Source: Trichosporon coremiiforme (lineage: Eukaryota > Basidiomycota > Tremellomycetes > Trichosporonales > Trichosporonaceae). Taken from it: a DNA stretch of 64,000 nucleotides. The position numbers were made by a program, and so were the translations under genes. This document shows, piece by piece, positions 22,030-34,600 of this stretch. The notes below the pieces were generated by a model that had not been told where the DNA came from, searched no databases, and worked only from the letters and a program-made list of their open reading frames with translations. The stretch lies in NCBI GenBank assembly GCA_039545355.1, contig BCJJ01000010.1, positions 601,479 through 665,478 of the forward strand. The letters are read 5' to 3'. The first letter of the stretch is position 1. The number at the start of each line of letters is the position of its first letter.

Positions 22030-23895
22030 ATGTCGAAGTACGACGACGAGAAGGTGACCTCAGGCAAGGCGGAGGTCACGAGTGCGGAAATCTATGATCC
22101 ATCCCTCGAGAGCATTTGGACGCGTCTCGGCCTCAACTTTGAAAGCTTCAAGCCTGCTCCCGCGACGACCAAGGGTATCGTGACCCACGGAGACATCCCT
22201 ATCGAGCTCGACCTGTACGACAATGGCCTTCTGCAGCAGAAGATGAAGCCGCGGCATCTGCAGATGATCGCCGCCGGAGGTGCGATCGGAACAGGTCTCT
22301 TTGTCGGAACGGGTGGTGCGCTTGCGACTGGTGGACCGGCGGGTATCGTCCTCGGCTGGCTCATCATGGGCTTCATGGTGGTGAATGTGAGTTGCGGAAG
22401 CAAATTCACCCACCTCCACCACTTTTGAAACACGTAACCCATTGTGGCTAACGTCAGATCACTCAAGCACTCGGAGAACTCTCAACACTTTACCCCGTCG
22501 ACGGCGGTTTCTTCACTCTTGTCTGCCGTTTCCTTGATCCTTCGTTAGGTGCTGCGCTTGGTTTCAACTACGCCTTCCAATGGTTGTGCACGTTGCCTTT
22601 AGAATTGACGGTTGCGGCGTCCACCGTCATGTTCTGGGACAATCCGGTCCCTCTGGCCGCCTGGATCACGATCTTCTGGGTAGTCATTATCCTAGGCGTT
22701 CTTTTCGGAACCCTCGGTTACGCCGAGGAGGAGTTCTGGACCGTGGGTATTGAGAGGGACACCCGGACGCTGACCTATCCAGTCTTCCCTGAAGATCCTG
22801 GTTATCTTCATTTTCGTCTTCGTGGCCGTCATCTGCGTGTGCGGAGGAGGTCCTTCTTCGGGCGAGTACGGCAGCTACGTCGGTGCCAAGTACTGGCACG
22901 ACCCCGGCGCATTCGCCTACGGCTTCAAGGGCGTTTGCACCGTCTTCGTCACAGCCGCGTTCAGTTACTCGGGCTCTGAGCTCGTCTCCTTCGCCGCCTC
23001 TGAGACTCCTGACCCGATGAAATCCATGCCGCGCGCCATCAAGGGCGTCATCTGGCGTGTGATTATCCTGTTCCTGGTTGTCGTTCTGATGATCAGTCTC
23101 GCCATCCCCTATAACGAGCCCCTTCTCCTCGAGGGCGAAGGAGCCAACGGCTCGCCCATGGTCATTCTCATGCGTAGGGCCAACATCAAGGGTCTTGACC
23201 ATCTCGTCAATGCCACTGTCCTGATCGCTGTTCTCTCCATGGGCCTTTCGTGTGTCTATGGTGGTACCCGTCCCCTCCTCTCCCTCGCCAATCAAGGCTT
23301 CCTGCCCAAGATCTTCTGCTACGTTGACAAGTCTTCTCGCCCCCTCTTCTGCATTCTGGTCGTCATGATCCTCTCGCCTCTTGCCTATATCAACGTGGTC
23401 CCGGACGTCGGCACTCAGGTCTTCGACTGGCTTATCGGTCTTTCCGGTCTCTCGACACTGTTCACGTGGCTCGCCGTGTGCATCACACACATCCGCTTCC
23501 GCCAGGCTTGGAAGGCCCAGGGTCACTCCGTCGATGAGCTTCCCTTCCGTGCCTTTGGCGGAATGTGGGGCAGTGTCGTCGGTGCCACTCTTGTGAGCCT
23601 CATTATCATTTCTCAGTTCTACATCGCCGTATGGCCTGTTCACGACGGCTCAGAACCTACCACGCCTGGGGCACGTGCTCAATACTTTTTCATGATTTTC
23701 GTGTCTGTTCCTATTCTTATTCTGATGTGGGCGGGCTTCTGGCTTTGGAAGAAAACGAAGTTTTGGAAGGCTTCCGAAATCGACCTCAAAACCGGACGGA
23801 AAATTTGGCTTACTGCGGACGAGCTCAACGCCATGCGAGCTGCGCGACGCAATAAGACTTGGTACGCGCGTGTTTACCAGACTCTGTTCGCCTGA
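22030..23895 (+). CDS. Amino acid permease of the AAT/YAT family
   Basis: Exons are 22030-22386, 22458-22742 and 22783-23895, all joined in phase 0, giving 584 residues, normal for fungal permeases of this family. A cytosolic N-terminus of about 75 residues precedes KPRHLQMIAAGGAIGTGLFV, the hallmark first membrane segment of yeast Gap1/Agp-type proton-coupled amino acid transporters. Further hallmarks are ITQALGELSTLYPVDGGFFT, FSYSGSELVSFAASET and the C-terminal tail W-Y-A-R-V-Y. About 12 membrane segments are expected. It acts at the plasma membrane in uptake of amino acids; substrate range cannot be told from sequence. It is not part of an obvious cluster. Confidence 0.93.
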
Positions 23896-24280
23896 TTGCG
23901 CTGTGGACTCCGTTCAAGATGGCGAGTTTGACCGGATCTCGTAAAGAATCGAATTATGGAAATGGTGCCACAGCCACGTGGCACCGTTAATTTGCTCTCG
24001 TGCCCGCTTGTCGCGCCTGACCTTCCTCTGGTTGCGTCCCCCTCACCCACTGGCGCCACCCATCACCATCTCGACACTGTCAACCTCGTCTCATCCTCCT
24101 CATCGCTCTCACATCCACGTTTGCTCCGTCCCATTTGTTACCTATGTCTCTCTCTCATCAAAACATATCGCAAGTCATCAAAACACTGTGCACCTCCTGA
24201 GTAAGCACAATCACAGGGTTCCCGTATTCGCATCCTCTTCATTGTTCAACCATGTATTTATCCTGTGCCATGTCCTTCCC
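23896..24280. other. Convergent 3' spacer, permease and phosphodiesterase
   Basis: This 385-bp stretch lies between two convergent stop codons. It holds the two 3' UTRs. No gene, RNA or repeat was seen. Confidence 0.5.
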
Positions 24281-25792
24281 TCACTTGAGACCGAAGCAGT
24301 TGGCGTAGAACGTGACGGTTCCAGACCAGTCGGCGAACATCTTCTTGACGCCGACCTGTTGGGCCATGACATCGATGGCGTGATACAAGTCGCCGTCGCG
24401 GTGGAGACCATCGAGGAAAGTCTCGTAGTAGTAGTCCTTGGTCTCCTTGGCCTGCTTCACGGGGGGGCTGCGGTCGAGGGACCAGGTGATGATGTCGAAG
24501 CCGAGCTCCTTCGCCTTCTTGGCGTACTCAGAAGGAACGATGGTGCCGTTCTGGGCATCAAGGAGGTAGGGCGTGGGTGGTGCGAGGATCTTGACGCCGT
24601 CCTTCTTGTACTGGGTCAGTTTGAGTGAAGCCTGGTCGATTGGCAGGGTTTCGTCAAGGAGCACAGCCTGCTTGCCGTACTTGCCCGCATTCTTGATCCA
24701 GTACAGGATGTCGGGGTAGTGGAAGCTCTGCGGCCAAAACTTCTTTGGGTTGACGCCGCAGTCGCGGTACGTGTCGATGAGCTGCTGGGCATACTTCTCC
24801 TGGGTGTAGTCGTCCTTGAAGGGCATGGGGACCTCGGGGAGCTTCAGCTCGGGAGTGTGTTCGAGGCCGAGCTTCTCAACCATGGCGATGTGGTCCTTCA
24901 GGCTCATCAGGGTGCCGCACTGGTTGTAGAGCGTTGTGCGCCACGTGGGGACGTTGCCGAGGTAGTCCTCGGGTGTTGTCGCGGACGCGTTGAAGCTGTC
25001 CATCTTACCGCACAGCGAGAGGACCTCCTCAAGCGTGAAGTCGGAAGTGCAGCACCTGGCCTTGGCGGTCGAGTTGGCCGTCGCCGGCTGGAACGGTGTC
25101 GTGCACTTCTTGCCGAGCTCGGTCGCAACAACGTTGGTCGTAGTGTGGAGGTCACACTGCGAATGGCGGCATACAAGCTCGAGGTCGGACGTGAAGGCGA
25201 CGTCACACTCTGGTTGTTAGCGGGTATTCCATCGCCGAAGTCTTCGCTGAAGCATCGGCAATCAGACCTTGCGCCTGCAAACAGCAAGCCCAAATGGCAA
25301 GCCATCTATTCCTACGCCCTCCTCTCATCAACCTCGTCCATGCCAATTCAGCACCCTCTCACCATCCCAACCAAGCATCTTCTCCTCAATCAACTTAGCG
25401 TCCTCTCATCATCCAAATTTCTCTCACTCACCGAGAACGCCAGCACCCATGCGCGCACCAGCGAGGTTGGACTGGACGGTGTGCTCAGGGAACTGGAGGG
25501 TGCCTCCGCCGCGGTGTCCGATGCTCCAGTGCGAGGTCCTGGCCGGCTTCTCCGTGCACTTCTGCAGCTTGTCCTTGAGGGGTGAGGGCTCGAGGTCATC
25601 GACGAGGTAGTACGGACGGGGACCGAGCTGGACGTTCTTGATCTTGCGGATGGCGTTGAGGTCGAAATCGCGGTGCGCCTTGGGGTCGATGCGCTTGCTG
25701 AGCTCCGGGTTTGTGAGCTGGCGCAGCTCGTGCTCCATGTGGGGAGCAGCCAGCGATCCGCCGGCGAGCAGGAGGAGGGTCAAGAGTTGCAT
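24281..25792 (-). CDS. Secreted glycerophosphodiester phosphodiesterase-like protein
   Basis: Exons are 25432-25792 and 24281-25209, joined in phase 1 across a 222-nt intron, giving 429 residues. A signal peptide (MQLLTLLLLAGGSLA) starts the protein. The GDPD core follows: GHRGGG (H93, R94), FPEHT (E103), then across the junction ECDVAFTSD (E121, D123) and CRHSQ (H136), matching the metal and acid-base residues of the GDPD TIM-barrel family. Many cysteines (CRHSQCD, KKC, ARCC) fit a secreted protein. Such enzymes hydrolyse glycerophosphodiesters; the fungal secreted branch is poorly characterised, so the substrate is uncertain. It is transcribed away from GET4, whose 3' end lies about 1 kb off. 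Confidence 0.88.
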
Positions 25793-26846
25793 CTGGTGTC
25801 AGCATGTTCTCTTTCGATCTTCCGCTTTAGATTCGGGCTGGTGTGCCTCAGCGGGAACTGCGGGGCTGGCAACAGGCATCCGCGTCGTGATGTCACTCAC
25901 TGTTATCAGTGATCGATCAAGAAGCCGAGGTATCCGCTTGCGATTCCGACTTTTCTGTTGCGGTCAATCCAATCCTTCGTCGGACTGGGGTCTTTCGATG
26001 GAGAAGAAGCATGGACGCTCGGCCCTTTATACGGGGGAGGGTCACCTGCTCCATGATCGTGACCGGGTTCGGGGTCGCTGAACCCCGACTTACCTGGAGA
26101 CCTGACATCCGGTCATCCGACAGAACCCCCAAATTGCAATGTCTCATTCACACGTTCGTTCACCGCTCGATTCGGTCCTCTCACAACAATCCGTCACGGC
26201 GAGCCAGGGACGGCGCTCCTGCACGAGTATGGATGGGGATGCCGCCGGTAGGTACCCACTCGCAGTGCATGGTGCCAAGGCGACAACTGTTCGGTCGAGG
26301 TTGTTCGCAAGCACAAATCCCAGAGAGTATGGCGCTAAATAGATGTCTCAGCGCCATTGCCCAGTGCGGAGGGTGTAGGAGGACCAGTGTCACGGAATAC
26401 GGCCGCCGAACTCTGATTCTTATCTCTGGTCACGCACCCACGTGCCTGCCGTCATCTCGTGACTGGATGGTTTAGCTGCTTCTCACTGCTCCACCGAAGT
26501 CGACCGATTTGCCGGCTCCTGCTGAGCTTGGCGCTCGGGCGGGGACCAGAGCGCTCGAGCTCGGATGGCGGGGCAATCGATCTCTGCCGGTGGCTAGCCA
26601 GAAAGTCCACTAGTACGGGGACTTACTAGCCAACCAGCACGCAGTCCAGACAGCAAGCAGGCAAGCGAGCGAGCGGGCAGGAAGGAAGGGCAGGAAGGAA
26701 GGGCAGGCAAGGAAACTGGTAAGCACATAGCGGGACAGTCGTATCGTCCTAGACCTTCAAACTTCCATCATACATGCATGCGACACTTGACACTCCTGAC
26801 ATCTACCGAACTCCGTATTCTAGACTTGACAAACAAAATGGCGGGT
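25793..26846. promoter_or_regulatory. Phosphodiesterase promoter with TATA-like box; purine-rich repeat
   Basis: The 1.05-kb spacer lies upstream of the phosphodiesterase start and beyond the 3' end of GET4. On the minus strand a TATAAA occurs at 26026-26031, about 235 bp before the start codon. That is a plausible core promoter if the leader is long. Around 26640-26712 is a purine-rich run of GCAAG/GAAGG/GGGCAGGAA units. No gene was seen. Confidence 0.4.
26640..26712. repeat. Purine-rich short tandem repeats
   Basis: Tandem variants of GCAAGCAGGCAAGCGAGC are followed by two copies of GGCAGGAAGGAAGG. This is simple-sequence DNA generated by slippage, located just past the 3' end of GET4. Confidence 0.7.
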
Positions 26847-28350
26847 CTATCGCGCCGCGCCGAGGGCGCCGAGACCGCCGCCGCCGCCGAACAGACTGCC
26901 CATGAGGTTCTGAAGCATGTCGTTACCGCCGCGCTGCGGGATGAGGAAGATGTTGGCCGAGATGGCCTCGAGGCACTGGAAGTCAGCTATCGGCACACGA
27001 CCTTCCAAGCAGCTCGTTCTAGCTCTGTTATTCTGCGTACTCACCTCATGCACGTCCTTCTGCGCGAGCACGCCGTTGTTCCCCGCAAGCCTTCGGTAGC
27101 GGTGGAGCAGGCTTTGCCATTCCTTGGCGACGCCTCCATCCGTCCCGCGGGCCTGGACCGGACTCGTCCCCGGGCTGGGCGCGCGCTGCACAGTGGCAAC
27201 AGCGAGCTGGAGGAAATTCACAGTCGAAGACGTCGTAAGCTGCACACCACCCTCGGAGCCGATGAAGAAGTCAGATCCAATTTTGCTCGAGGGCGAGGAC
27301 AGGAGCGAGAGGAACTGGGCCAGGAACGTGGACGCGGCAAGGAGGTTCGGAGGCGACACGGCCAGCCACGGGAGCACGCCGCGCACGGCGTAGTTGCCCA
27401 CGGCGCCGGGGCCGTCGACACCCTCAGAGGACCAGGCGTACATCATCTCGGCGAGCGTGCGCGCCGCGTCTCGCGTTCCGCTGGCGAGTAGGTGCGGCTC
27501 GGCGACCTCGAAGTTGCCGTCTGATGTTAGCTGCGCGTTTCCGACCGAAAAGCTTGCTCCTTGCCCTCCCCGCCCCTTCTCCCCGCTTTGCCGCACACTG
27601 AGCGGGTCGCGCTGGACTTCGTAGGAAGGTGGGGCAAGGAAGAGAGAGGAACCGGGAGAACGCTCGCTGCGTTCGGCTTCACTCACCCTTGAAAGACAGC
27701 TCGCCGAGGTACTGCTGCAGCTGGGGGTCGCCCGGGGGACAGTCGGGCGAGGACGACCACTTGACGGCCGCATCGGAGAGCTTTTTGCGCCACGGGCCCG
27801 GCGGCGTGAGTGCGATGAGCTGGGTTACGGAGGCTGCGCGTTAGCTGGATCGTGCGTTCACGAAGCTGTCATTCCCCATCTCCATCACTCCTTTACCAAG
27901 CTCCATGACCTGGCAACGCTCGCTGCTGTGACCGCAGTGCGCTTGGTTTGCGCGCGTAATCTCAGCCAGTTCACAACCAGCCTCTCCACGTTCAGCTCGC
28001 AGCAGCAAGCTGCTCAGCCTTCCTACCCCTCTTGTCTACGAACCGCTCACTGCGTTCGTGTTTCGCTCGTACTCACCCCTGCTCTTATCGTCGACCTTGA
28101 CGCCCGCCTCGCCCATAATCTCAATCATGCGCACGCCGAGTTCGGCACCACTAGCAGTGTCGCCCGCCTTGAGCAGCTCGCGCGCCACATTGAACAGGAT
28201 CTCGCAGGCAAGCTCGCCCTGCCCGTTCCGGACCAGGCGCGCCGTCGTCGTCAACGCCTTCTGGTGCGCCGAGTAGGGGTTTGGCGGGTCTGCGCGGAGC
28301 AGGTTCAGAATCGGTGGGAGGAGCTTGTCGAGGGAGGGTTTGGGCGGCAT
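26847..28350 (-). CDS. GET4: Get4, tail-anchored protein targeting factor
   Basis: Exons are 28077-28350, 27687-27833, 27045-27520 and 26847-26975, joined in phases 1, 1 and 0 (introns 243, 166 and 69 nt), giving 341 residues; yeast Get4 is 312. It is an all-helical TPR-like protein: the N-terminal ARLVRNGQGELACEILFNVA and SGAELGVRMIEIM helices, then WRKKLSDAAVKWSS...GDPQLQQYLGELSFK, then FEVAEPHLLASG and AEMMYAW, all in the order seen in Get4. Get4 with Get5 hands tail-anchored membrane proteins from Sgt2 to Get3 in the cytosol. The C-terminus (NLMGSLFGGGGG) is a Gly-rich tail of the type seen in several fungal homologs (from memory). It lies 252 bp downstream of GNL1, same strand. Confidence 0.88.
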
Positions 28351-28602
28351 TATCGCTAATGGGGTAAGGTAGAGATGGAGGAGATGTGCAAAGAAGGAAG
28401 GGAGGGGGATCGACGAGGGCTGAGCTCGGTGGAATGACGCGAGGACGTTCGAAGGGCGTGCCTGGCGGGCAGGTCACGTGGCGGCCATCAACATCAGTTA
28501 GTAGTAATCTCGATTTGAGACTTCAGCGTATGCATGCAGCGAGAGGAGATAGGCTATAAGATGTGCATATGCGCATGTGGTTCTACTATTTATGGAAACT
28601 CC

Positions 28603-30839
28603 TCACTCGCTGTCGCTTTCCTCCTCCTCTTCTTCGGACTCGTCGTCACTGGCATCCAGGGCGGCGAAGAAGCCCGCGTTGTTCGCAGCCTTGAACCCCA
28701 CCTTATCCTCCTCGCTGCTCTCCTCTTCACTCTCCACTTCCTCCTCAGATTCTTCCTCGCTGTGCTCCTCCTCACTGGCAGGACGAGTCTCCTCCCCGTC
28801 CTCGCGCTCCTCGAGCGGCGTGCTGTCCAGCCAGATACCCTTACCCTTCTCACTTCCCCCCGAGGGCCAGAATCCCCATCTCACGCGTCCGTCAGCGAGC
28901 GCACGCATCATCCCGTTTGCGGCGCGGTTGGTGTCCGGTCGTCCTCCCTTTGCGGTAACTGTGGATCAGTTAAGAACAACGGTGTGCAAGCTGGGAAACT
29001 TACCGAAGCCACGCTCGATGGCACGCTCCTCGAGCAGCTCTCCGGCCGTGATCTCGGGCGCCTTCTTCGGAGCGGGCGAAGGACGCTCGCCGCGTCCCGC
29101 GTCCTCGCGCCAGGTCTTCTTTGCCTCGTGGTCGTCTTCCTCGTCCTCGGGCAGAGGGATCTTGAAAATCGTCTCGAGAGGAAGGTGGTTGCCCGCAAAG
29201 TGGATACAGGACGGCAGAGAAGGAATCTGTGCGATGGGCAGGACTGTTTGTCAGCTGGACGAAATATGATGCGCAGCTGGTAAATACGTACCTCCGGCAA
29301 TCGCCTGGATCTCCATCGGTACCAGGGAGGGACACACGAGACCAGGACAGTCGACAATCTTGATGTCCTTGTTGCTGCCCCAGAAGATAGTCTGGAAGTG
29401 CTTCGTTTTGCCCGGAGTCTTGGACGCGCGGACACGGGTGCTTCCCAGAAGAGCGTTCAGGAGAGAGCTCTTGCCTACGTTGGGCTGGCCGATCAGGCCG
29501 ATCGTGAGGGGCAGAGTAGAGGGATCCGGGCGGGTGAACTCGTTGTCCGTCTCATCCTTTTCGTTCTCCTGCTCCGTGTCCGACTCCTTCTCCTGTCTGA
29601 GCGCCTTCTGCCAGCGCTCGCGCGCGCGCTCCTCCTTCGTCTTGCTGCCCTTACCGAGCTTGGCGACGGGCGCCGGCTTAGAGAGTGAGTCCCAGTCGAT
29701 GTTCGTGCGCATCGGCGGCTTCCACTCGGCCAGCTTGGCGGGGTCCTTCTGCGCCCACGCAGGCGGTTGCTGAAGGCGCTCGTGGACGTTCTTAATCGCG
29801 TTCAGGAGGTCGAGGCGAGACGTGTCCCCGATCAAGGGCTTGTGGACCTTGTGCTTTCCATCGGCGTACAGAAGATCAAGGTCGTAACTCGTCACGCTCA
29901 CTACCTGTATCGGCGGCACCTCGGTCTGGGACTCTGGGGACGGCGAGCCGGGTTTGCTGGAGAGAGGCGTGTCGAGAGGACTCTCGGCGGGCGACTTGGC
30001 GGAAAACTTGCTACCATCACCAGACTGATAGGCGCCCTCCTTGGTCTCCTCGGCCGTCTTCCGCGGCTGCCTCGGCGGCTCGGGCGTGTCCTTTTGCCAC
30101 CACTCCTTCATCCATTTCTTCCAGCCTTCGAGGGCGTCGGCATCAACAAGATCCGCCTTCGTAAGGACGATGATGACCTCCTTCCTCTGTTTCTTCAAGT
30201 ACGTGCGAAGCGACGGCGGGCAGTGAACGGGCGGGCATCGCGAGTCCACAAGCAGCAAGATCAGGTTCGAAGCTTCGTTGACACGCCACCTGTTGTCAGC
30301 TATCGGCACATACGCCAAGCTCACAATTGCCGCCAGACCTCAAGGTTGGTCTCGAACCAGTTTGGGCTGCGGACGGTGCCCTGCTCTTCCCCTCCGTCGA
30401 CCCAGTCCTGGACGATCTCGCCCGTTTTCTCAAGCCATTTCTTGAACAGCCCTTCCTCGTTCTTCTCGAGCTGCGTCTTCGTCATGTCGAACCTGAACTT
30501 CGGGCGGCTGGGAACACTGAGTGCATACCCGGCCGGATTGTCCACGAGCCCGACGTCGAAGATGGCCGAGCTCGGCGGCAAAGGGCGCGGCAGCGGCTCG
30601 CTCCACGCGAGGTTACGCGTGCGCTCGGCATATCCTTTCGGCAGGGCGAGGAATTTGGTCTCAAGAGCGGTGATACCGCGACGTACAGGCGCATTGAAGG
30701 CCGAGCGGCCTGTCTTCTTCTTTGCAGCCTGTGCCTGCTTCGGCTTCAACGGCGGGGGCGACTCGCCCCGCTTCGCGGCGCGGTTCGCCTGCAGCGCCGC
30801 CTTCTTCTCCTTGTGCGAGTGGGGCTTTCTACGCGGCAT
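28603..30839 (-). CDS. GNL1: GNL1-like circularly permuted GTPase
   Basis: Exons are 30325-30839, 29292-30289, 29004-29243 and 28603-28958, with introns of 35, 48 and 45 nt, giving 702 residues. The N-terminus MPRRKPHSHKEKKAAL is the GNL1 signature (human GNL1 begins MPRKKPFSVKQKKK), unlike Lsg1. GTPase motifs occur in permuted order: G4 TKAD (215-218), then G1 GQPNVGKSS (439-447), then G3 DCPG (485-488). A charged linker of about 200 residues separates G4 from G1. After the domain comes the GNL1-type TAKGGRPDTNRAANGMMRAL segment and an acidic Glu/Ser tail. Relatives act in ribosome biogenesis in the nucleolus; that role here is inferred. Confidence 0.9.
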
Positions 30840-31134
30840 GGTGGTGTTTCAGGTCGTTTTTGGGGTCGGTCCAGAAATCGCGCGAGGTAATATGGCAATG
30901 GGGAGCTCGTTAAAAGTCGGAGAGACCGCGATGGGGCCGCTCCTCGGCGGCTGACGGCGATGATGTCAAAGCCATAGCCTTGGGGTGGAGGTGGAGGTCA
31001 CCCTGATTCCGCTTGAGTTGACCGTGGGAAAGTTTGAATTCAGTGAGGGTGGCTGTGGGAAACCTTGAATCTGCCAAGGGCTGTCTCCGACTGTGATCAA
31101 GAACAGACGGTCGTTACAAAGAGCGCCAACGTAA

Positions 31135-31680
31135 TCAGCCATTGCCTTGTGCCAATGTGGCGAAGAGATCGGCAAGATGCGCAAGTCGGGAACTCCGGGT
31201 GGCGGCACAGTGCGATTCGCGAAGTGGGCCGTCGCTGTCCATGGCTGCAATGCCGGCAGTGTTCGCTACCCCGTGTCCAACTTCCTCGTGTCAGACATGC
31301 TCGAGCTTGTGCGGGCGCACGGCAGCCACCACTTCATGGTTGAGGACTCGATGCATAAGGCACTCCTCATCGCGTGGGTGTTCAACCCGTCCGTTCACAT
31401 TTCCTTCCGCCGCCCCGCCGCCGTCAAGAAGGGCCAAAGTGGCAAGTCGCACAAGCTGGGCAGCACGCTCGCCGCCCCGCAAGGATGTACTCTCCGTGCA
31501 GCCAAGATCATGTACAAGGTCAGGGACAACACGGAGAATGCGGGGCAGTGCGAGCGCCTGACCTACCCCGCCAACGTGTGTGACGCGCTCATTGCCGCCC
31601 TCAAGGCGAGCACGACACTTTATCCCGAGCAGCGAAGGCGCATGGGCAAGTGGGAGATGGGCTTCCTGGAGCGCATCTGA
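31135..31680 (+). pseudogene. 5'-truncated HECT_2 (UBE3D-like) fragment
   Basis: An open frame from 31135 to the stop at 31680 encodes CQCGEEIG, then VRFAKWAVAV and ALLIAWVFNPSVHISFRR, resembling the C-terminal half of the HECT_2 family (E3 ligase E3D / UBE3D): paired cysteines before a V-R-x-x-K-W strand, and a W-V-F-N-P block. The family is about 350-400 residues, but only about 180 codons are open and the first in-frame ATG (31177) lies after the cysteines. The start of the divergent GNL1 gene is just 300 bp upstream, leaving no room for the missing half. A stop (TAA, 31132-31134) precedes the frame; an AG at 31137-31138 could be an acceptor, but no upstream exon was found. Either a decayed remnant or a gene with an undetected first exon. 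Confidence 0.55.
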
Positions 31681-34600
31681 GAAACTCGCGCAGCAGCGCG
31701 GGGAGCGAGATCCTGCTGAGTGGCAGCTGTTGTGACGACGGAAGTGCATGCCTTCAAGCTCGCTGCTTGTCATCGTGCTTAGTCCGTAGGTAGTGGTTTG
31801 TGAAAGGTCTACGGGGAGTGGCCGCATGTCGCGCGTCTTGAATCGTGTGGAGGTGGTGATAAACACGGAGAAGGTGGATGGTTTGAGACGTAGAACCGCT
31901 CACTTGTATGCCGCTCCTGACCACCCGCTGCATCATCCTAATGACACTCGTGCGGTCATGGGGGTTCCAGGTGAGCTCCTATTCCTTCCATGAACTGTCA
32001 TCATACACAGTCGGTCTCCACAGCGCGGAGAGCCCTGCGGCAGACGCGGGTGCAGCTCGAACCTCCTTTGGCGGAGACGTCGTGCACACAATCACACCAT
32101 GTGCGAACGGCGCGACGGAGCAAATGAAAGACGAGCAGTGCACTGCACACAGCCTCTTCCCCATCAGTTTTGTAGTTTCCGCGCCGATATTCCTAGTGGG
32201 AGGCGCTGAGTCTCATCAGAGCGTTGCGGCAACGCTGAACGGGCGTCGCCACTTAGCCTTGCTTGTCTCTGCAGGCAAAGCACGCATTACTGACGACCCG
32301 GGTCCGCCCATCTCAGTTCCTGCTACTGCAGCCTTTCTCTTTCTCCTCCTTCAGGCTGCGATAGTCAAACCTGACAGCCTTGGCCGTGAGACTTCCTCCC
32401 TCAAGTGGCATGCAAGGCAACTGGTGGGTAACGTGCGCACTCTGGAATCGACGCCGCCAAGCAAGCAAAAGATGGGTCTGAATAGTTTCCCTTGCAAACC
32501 CTTCATGGATCGACCGTGTTTCCGGCGGCGTCGAAAGTGCACCGACTGTGCGTGTCATGATTCCCGGTGACGAGATCTTTCGGTCTTCACTTGTCTCCGG
32601 ATCGTACCCGAGGGCGGCTTCACCAGGACACCTCGTCTGCGCGTCCAATGTCCCGCTGCCATGTATGCATGCCCCGCAGTCTCCGAAGTCTCGGGCTGTG
32701 GAGAGGTGTAAACGAGGCAGCCTCGTTACGCGCAGCCGGGGGGTATGCGGGTTGCCGTTTCCACGGGGCGTCGCTTTTCGCCCACCCCCCACGCGCAGGA
32801 CGCACAACTGTTCCTGCCTACTGGAACGCGAACAGAGGCGTCGCACATGCAAGTCGCACACGCAGGTCGTTTGCTGGATCAGACCTCCGAGTGCTGGATG
32901 AGACACCTGAAACACGCACCGCAGTGCTGGATGCCTGTTGTGCGAATCTCACCGAATGGAAAAGACACGCCGAGCGGCGTACTCCCCGTGCGTACTCCTT
33001 CTGCCGGGCACACTCCACCACTGCGTACTGGCCTATTGCGTGCCCCGATGGTCCAAGATGAAAGCGCCACCCGCGTACGACGCTCGACGCATCCTGCACA
33101 TTGCGTATGTCGCCCCGACGCACTCGAATGATGTACGCTGCGCTGGAAACGACGGCGTACTCCTATCCATTATACATGACTCAGACGTGTCTTGCATACT
33201 TGCGGCCGCAGCGGACGACCAGATTAACGATCCCTGGGGAGTAATGAGCGGAGCAAAGCATCGCGCTCTGTGTTACACCCGTCATCCTGCAGGTCTACTG
33301 TAGGACGAAGGATGCGCTTCGCCGGGCGACCCAGCTTATCGACGCAAATATCCCGATCAGCTCCTCCCTCTGCATGCTCTTGGCCCTCACTCGGCTCGTC
33401 CTCTGGTCACAGCGCGACCCAATGACGCGCACAAAGGACGAAGCGTGACCGGCTCTCTGCAGGGAATGGCCATGCCATGCACACATCCAGCCGAGAGGTG
33501 AATGCAAGGAACCCGGGAAGGTTCGCGGGTACCGTGGCGTGTGTGCCGTGCCGTGTTCCCCGACCGATGCGTCGCGTGCAGCGCGCGTTTTCGCCATCTC
33601 ATCCTTTCGTCCAACCAGTCACCATGCGCCCTTCAGTGCTCGTCGGAAAGAGGTGACAGACCCCGCATCCAGCATCCCGCATTAGGTAATGAATCGTGCC
33701 GTCCGCGTGGGTCTTGCGGTGGCGCGTGTGGGTCGAGTGAAGGGGAGCAAGCGAACAAGCTCACCGGGCAACGGGCTCGGTGCCACGAAAAGAACGGTGC
33801 AGCGCAAAATAGCCCTACCCATCGGTCGCCAATGGTGCCCGAATGAACGCGGCAACCGTTTCGCGTGCGGCATGTGCGCGCGCGTGCTCGATCTGTGGTG
33901 GCGGTGGCGCAGGTGACAAGTGCAAGCTTTCGATCGCCCGTGACTCTTCATCCGTCAGGTGCGAGCGAGGCTGTTGCCCACTAGTCCGTCGGGTGGATCA
34001 GAGCGACTTGGCAACGAATTCAACTAACGAGCGACGACGAGCTCAGCTGACGTCGACAAAGCAGAAGGAGCAGTTGGCGTGCCCCTCGCGTGTCAGCTTA
34101 CTCGAGTCTGACGTTGGTGACGTCGTCTGGAGCAGCGGTCTGGCCAGTCCAAGCGTGCCAACCTGCGACGAACATCTGGATGTCACGAAGGCCGTTCCTG
34201 CTCGTACCTCTGCGTACCTCGTCGCTGTCCTGTCGGGCGAGTCTGTCTCCGAGGCAGACCAGGGGGACGGTAGTGTGCAACTGTGCCATAAGGGAGTGGG
34301 GAGAATAAGCTTACGTTCTCGCCGTTACGCCATGCGCACAGGAACGCCCCGGCGTTATATTGTTCTCCTGGTCGTCATTGCGAGTCAGGAAGTCTCAGAA
34401 CTCGTGGCCAGGACGACGAAGAAACTCTCTGCGAAGTCTACCAGTCGCGAACCCACGAACCGCGAACGCACGACCCACGCCGAAAGCTGCCGGGCAACAT
34501 GCCGAGGCGAGTGCAAGCGCTAGCGTGCTGCTCTCCCTTTGTGTTAAACCGAACAGCAGCAGGTCAGGGGGGCGCAAATCAAGGACGCAAACTTTCCTAT

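Noticed and set aside
33843..34523. 226-codon plus-strand ORF
   Set aside because: No family or splice context.
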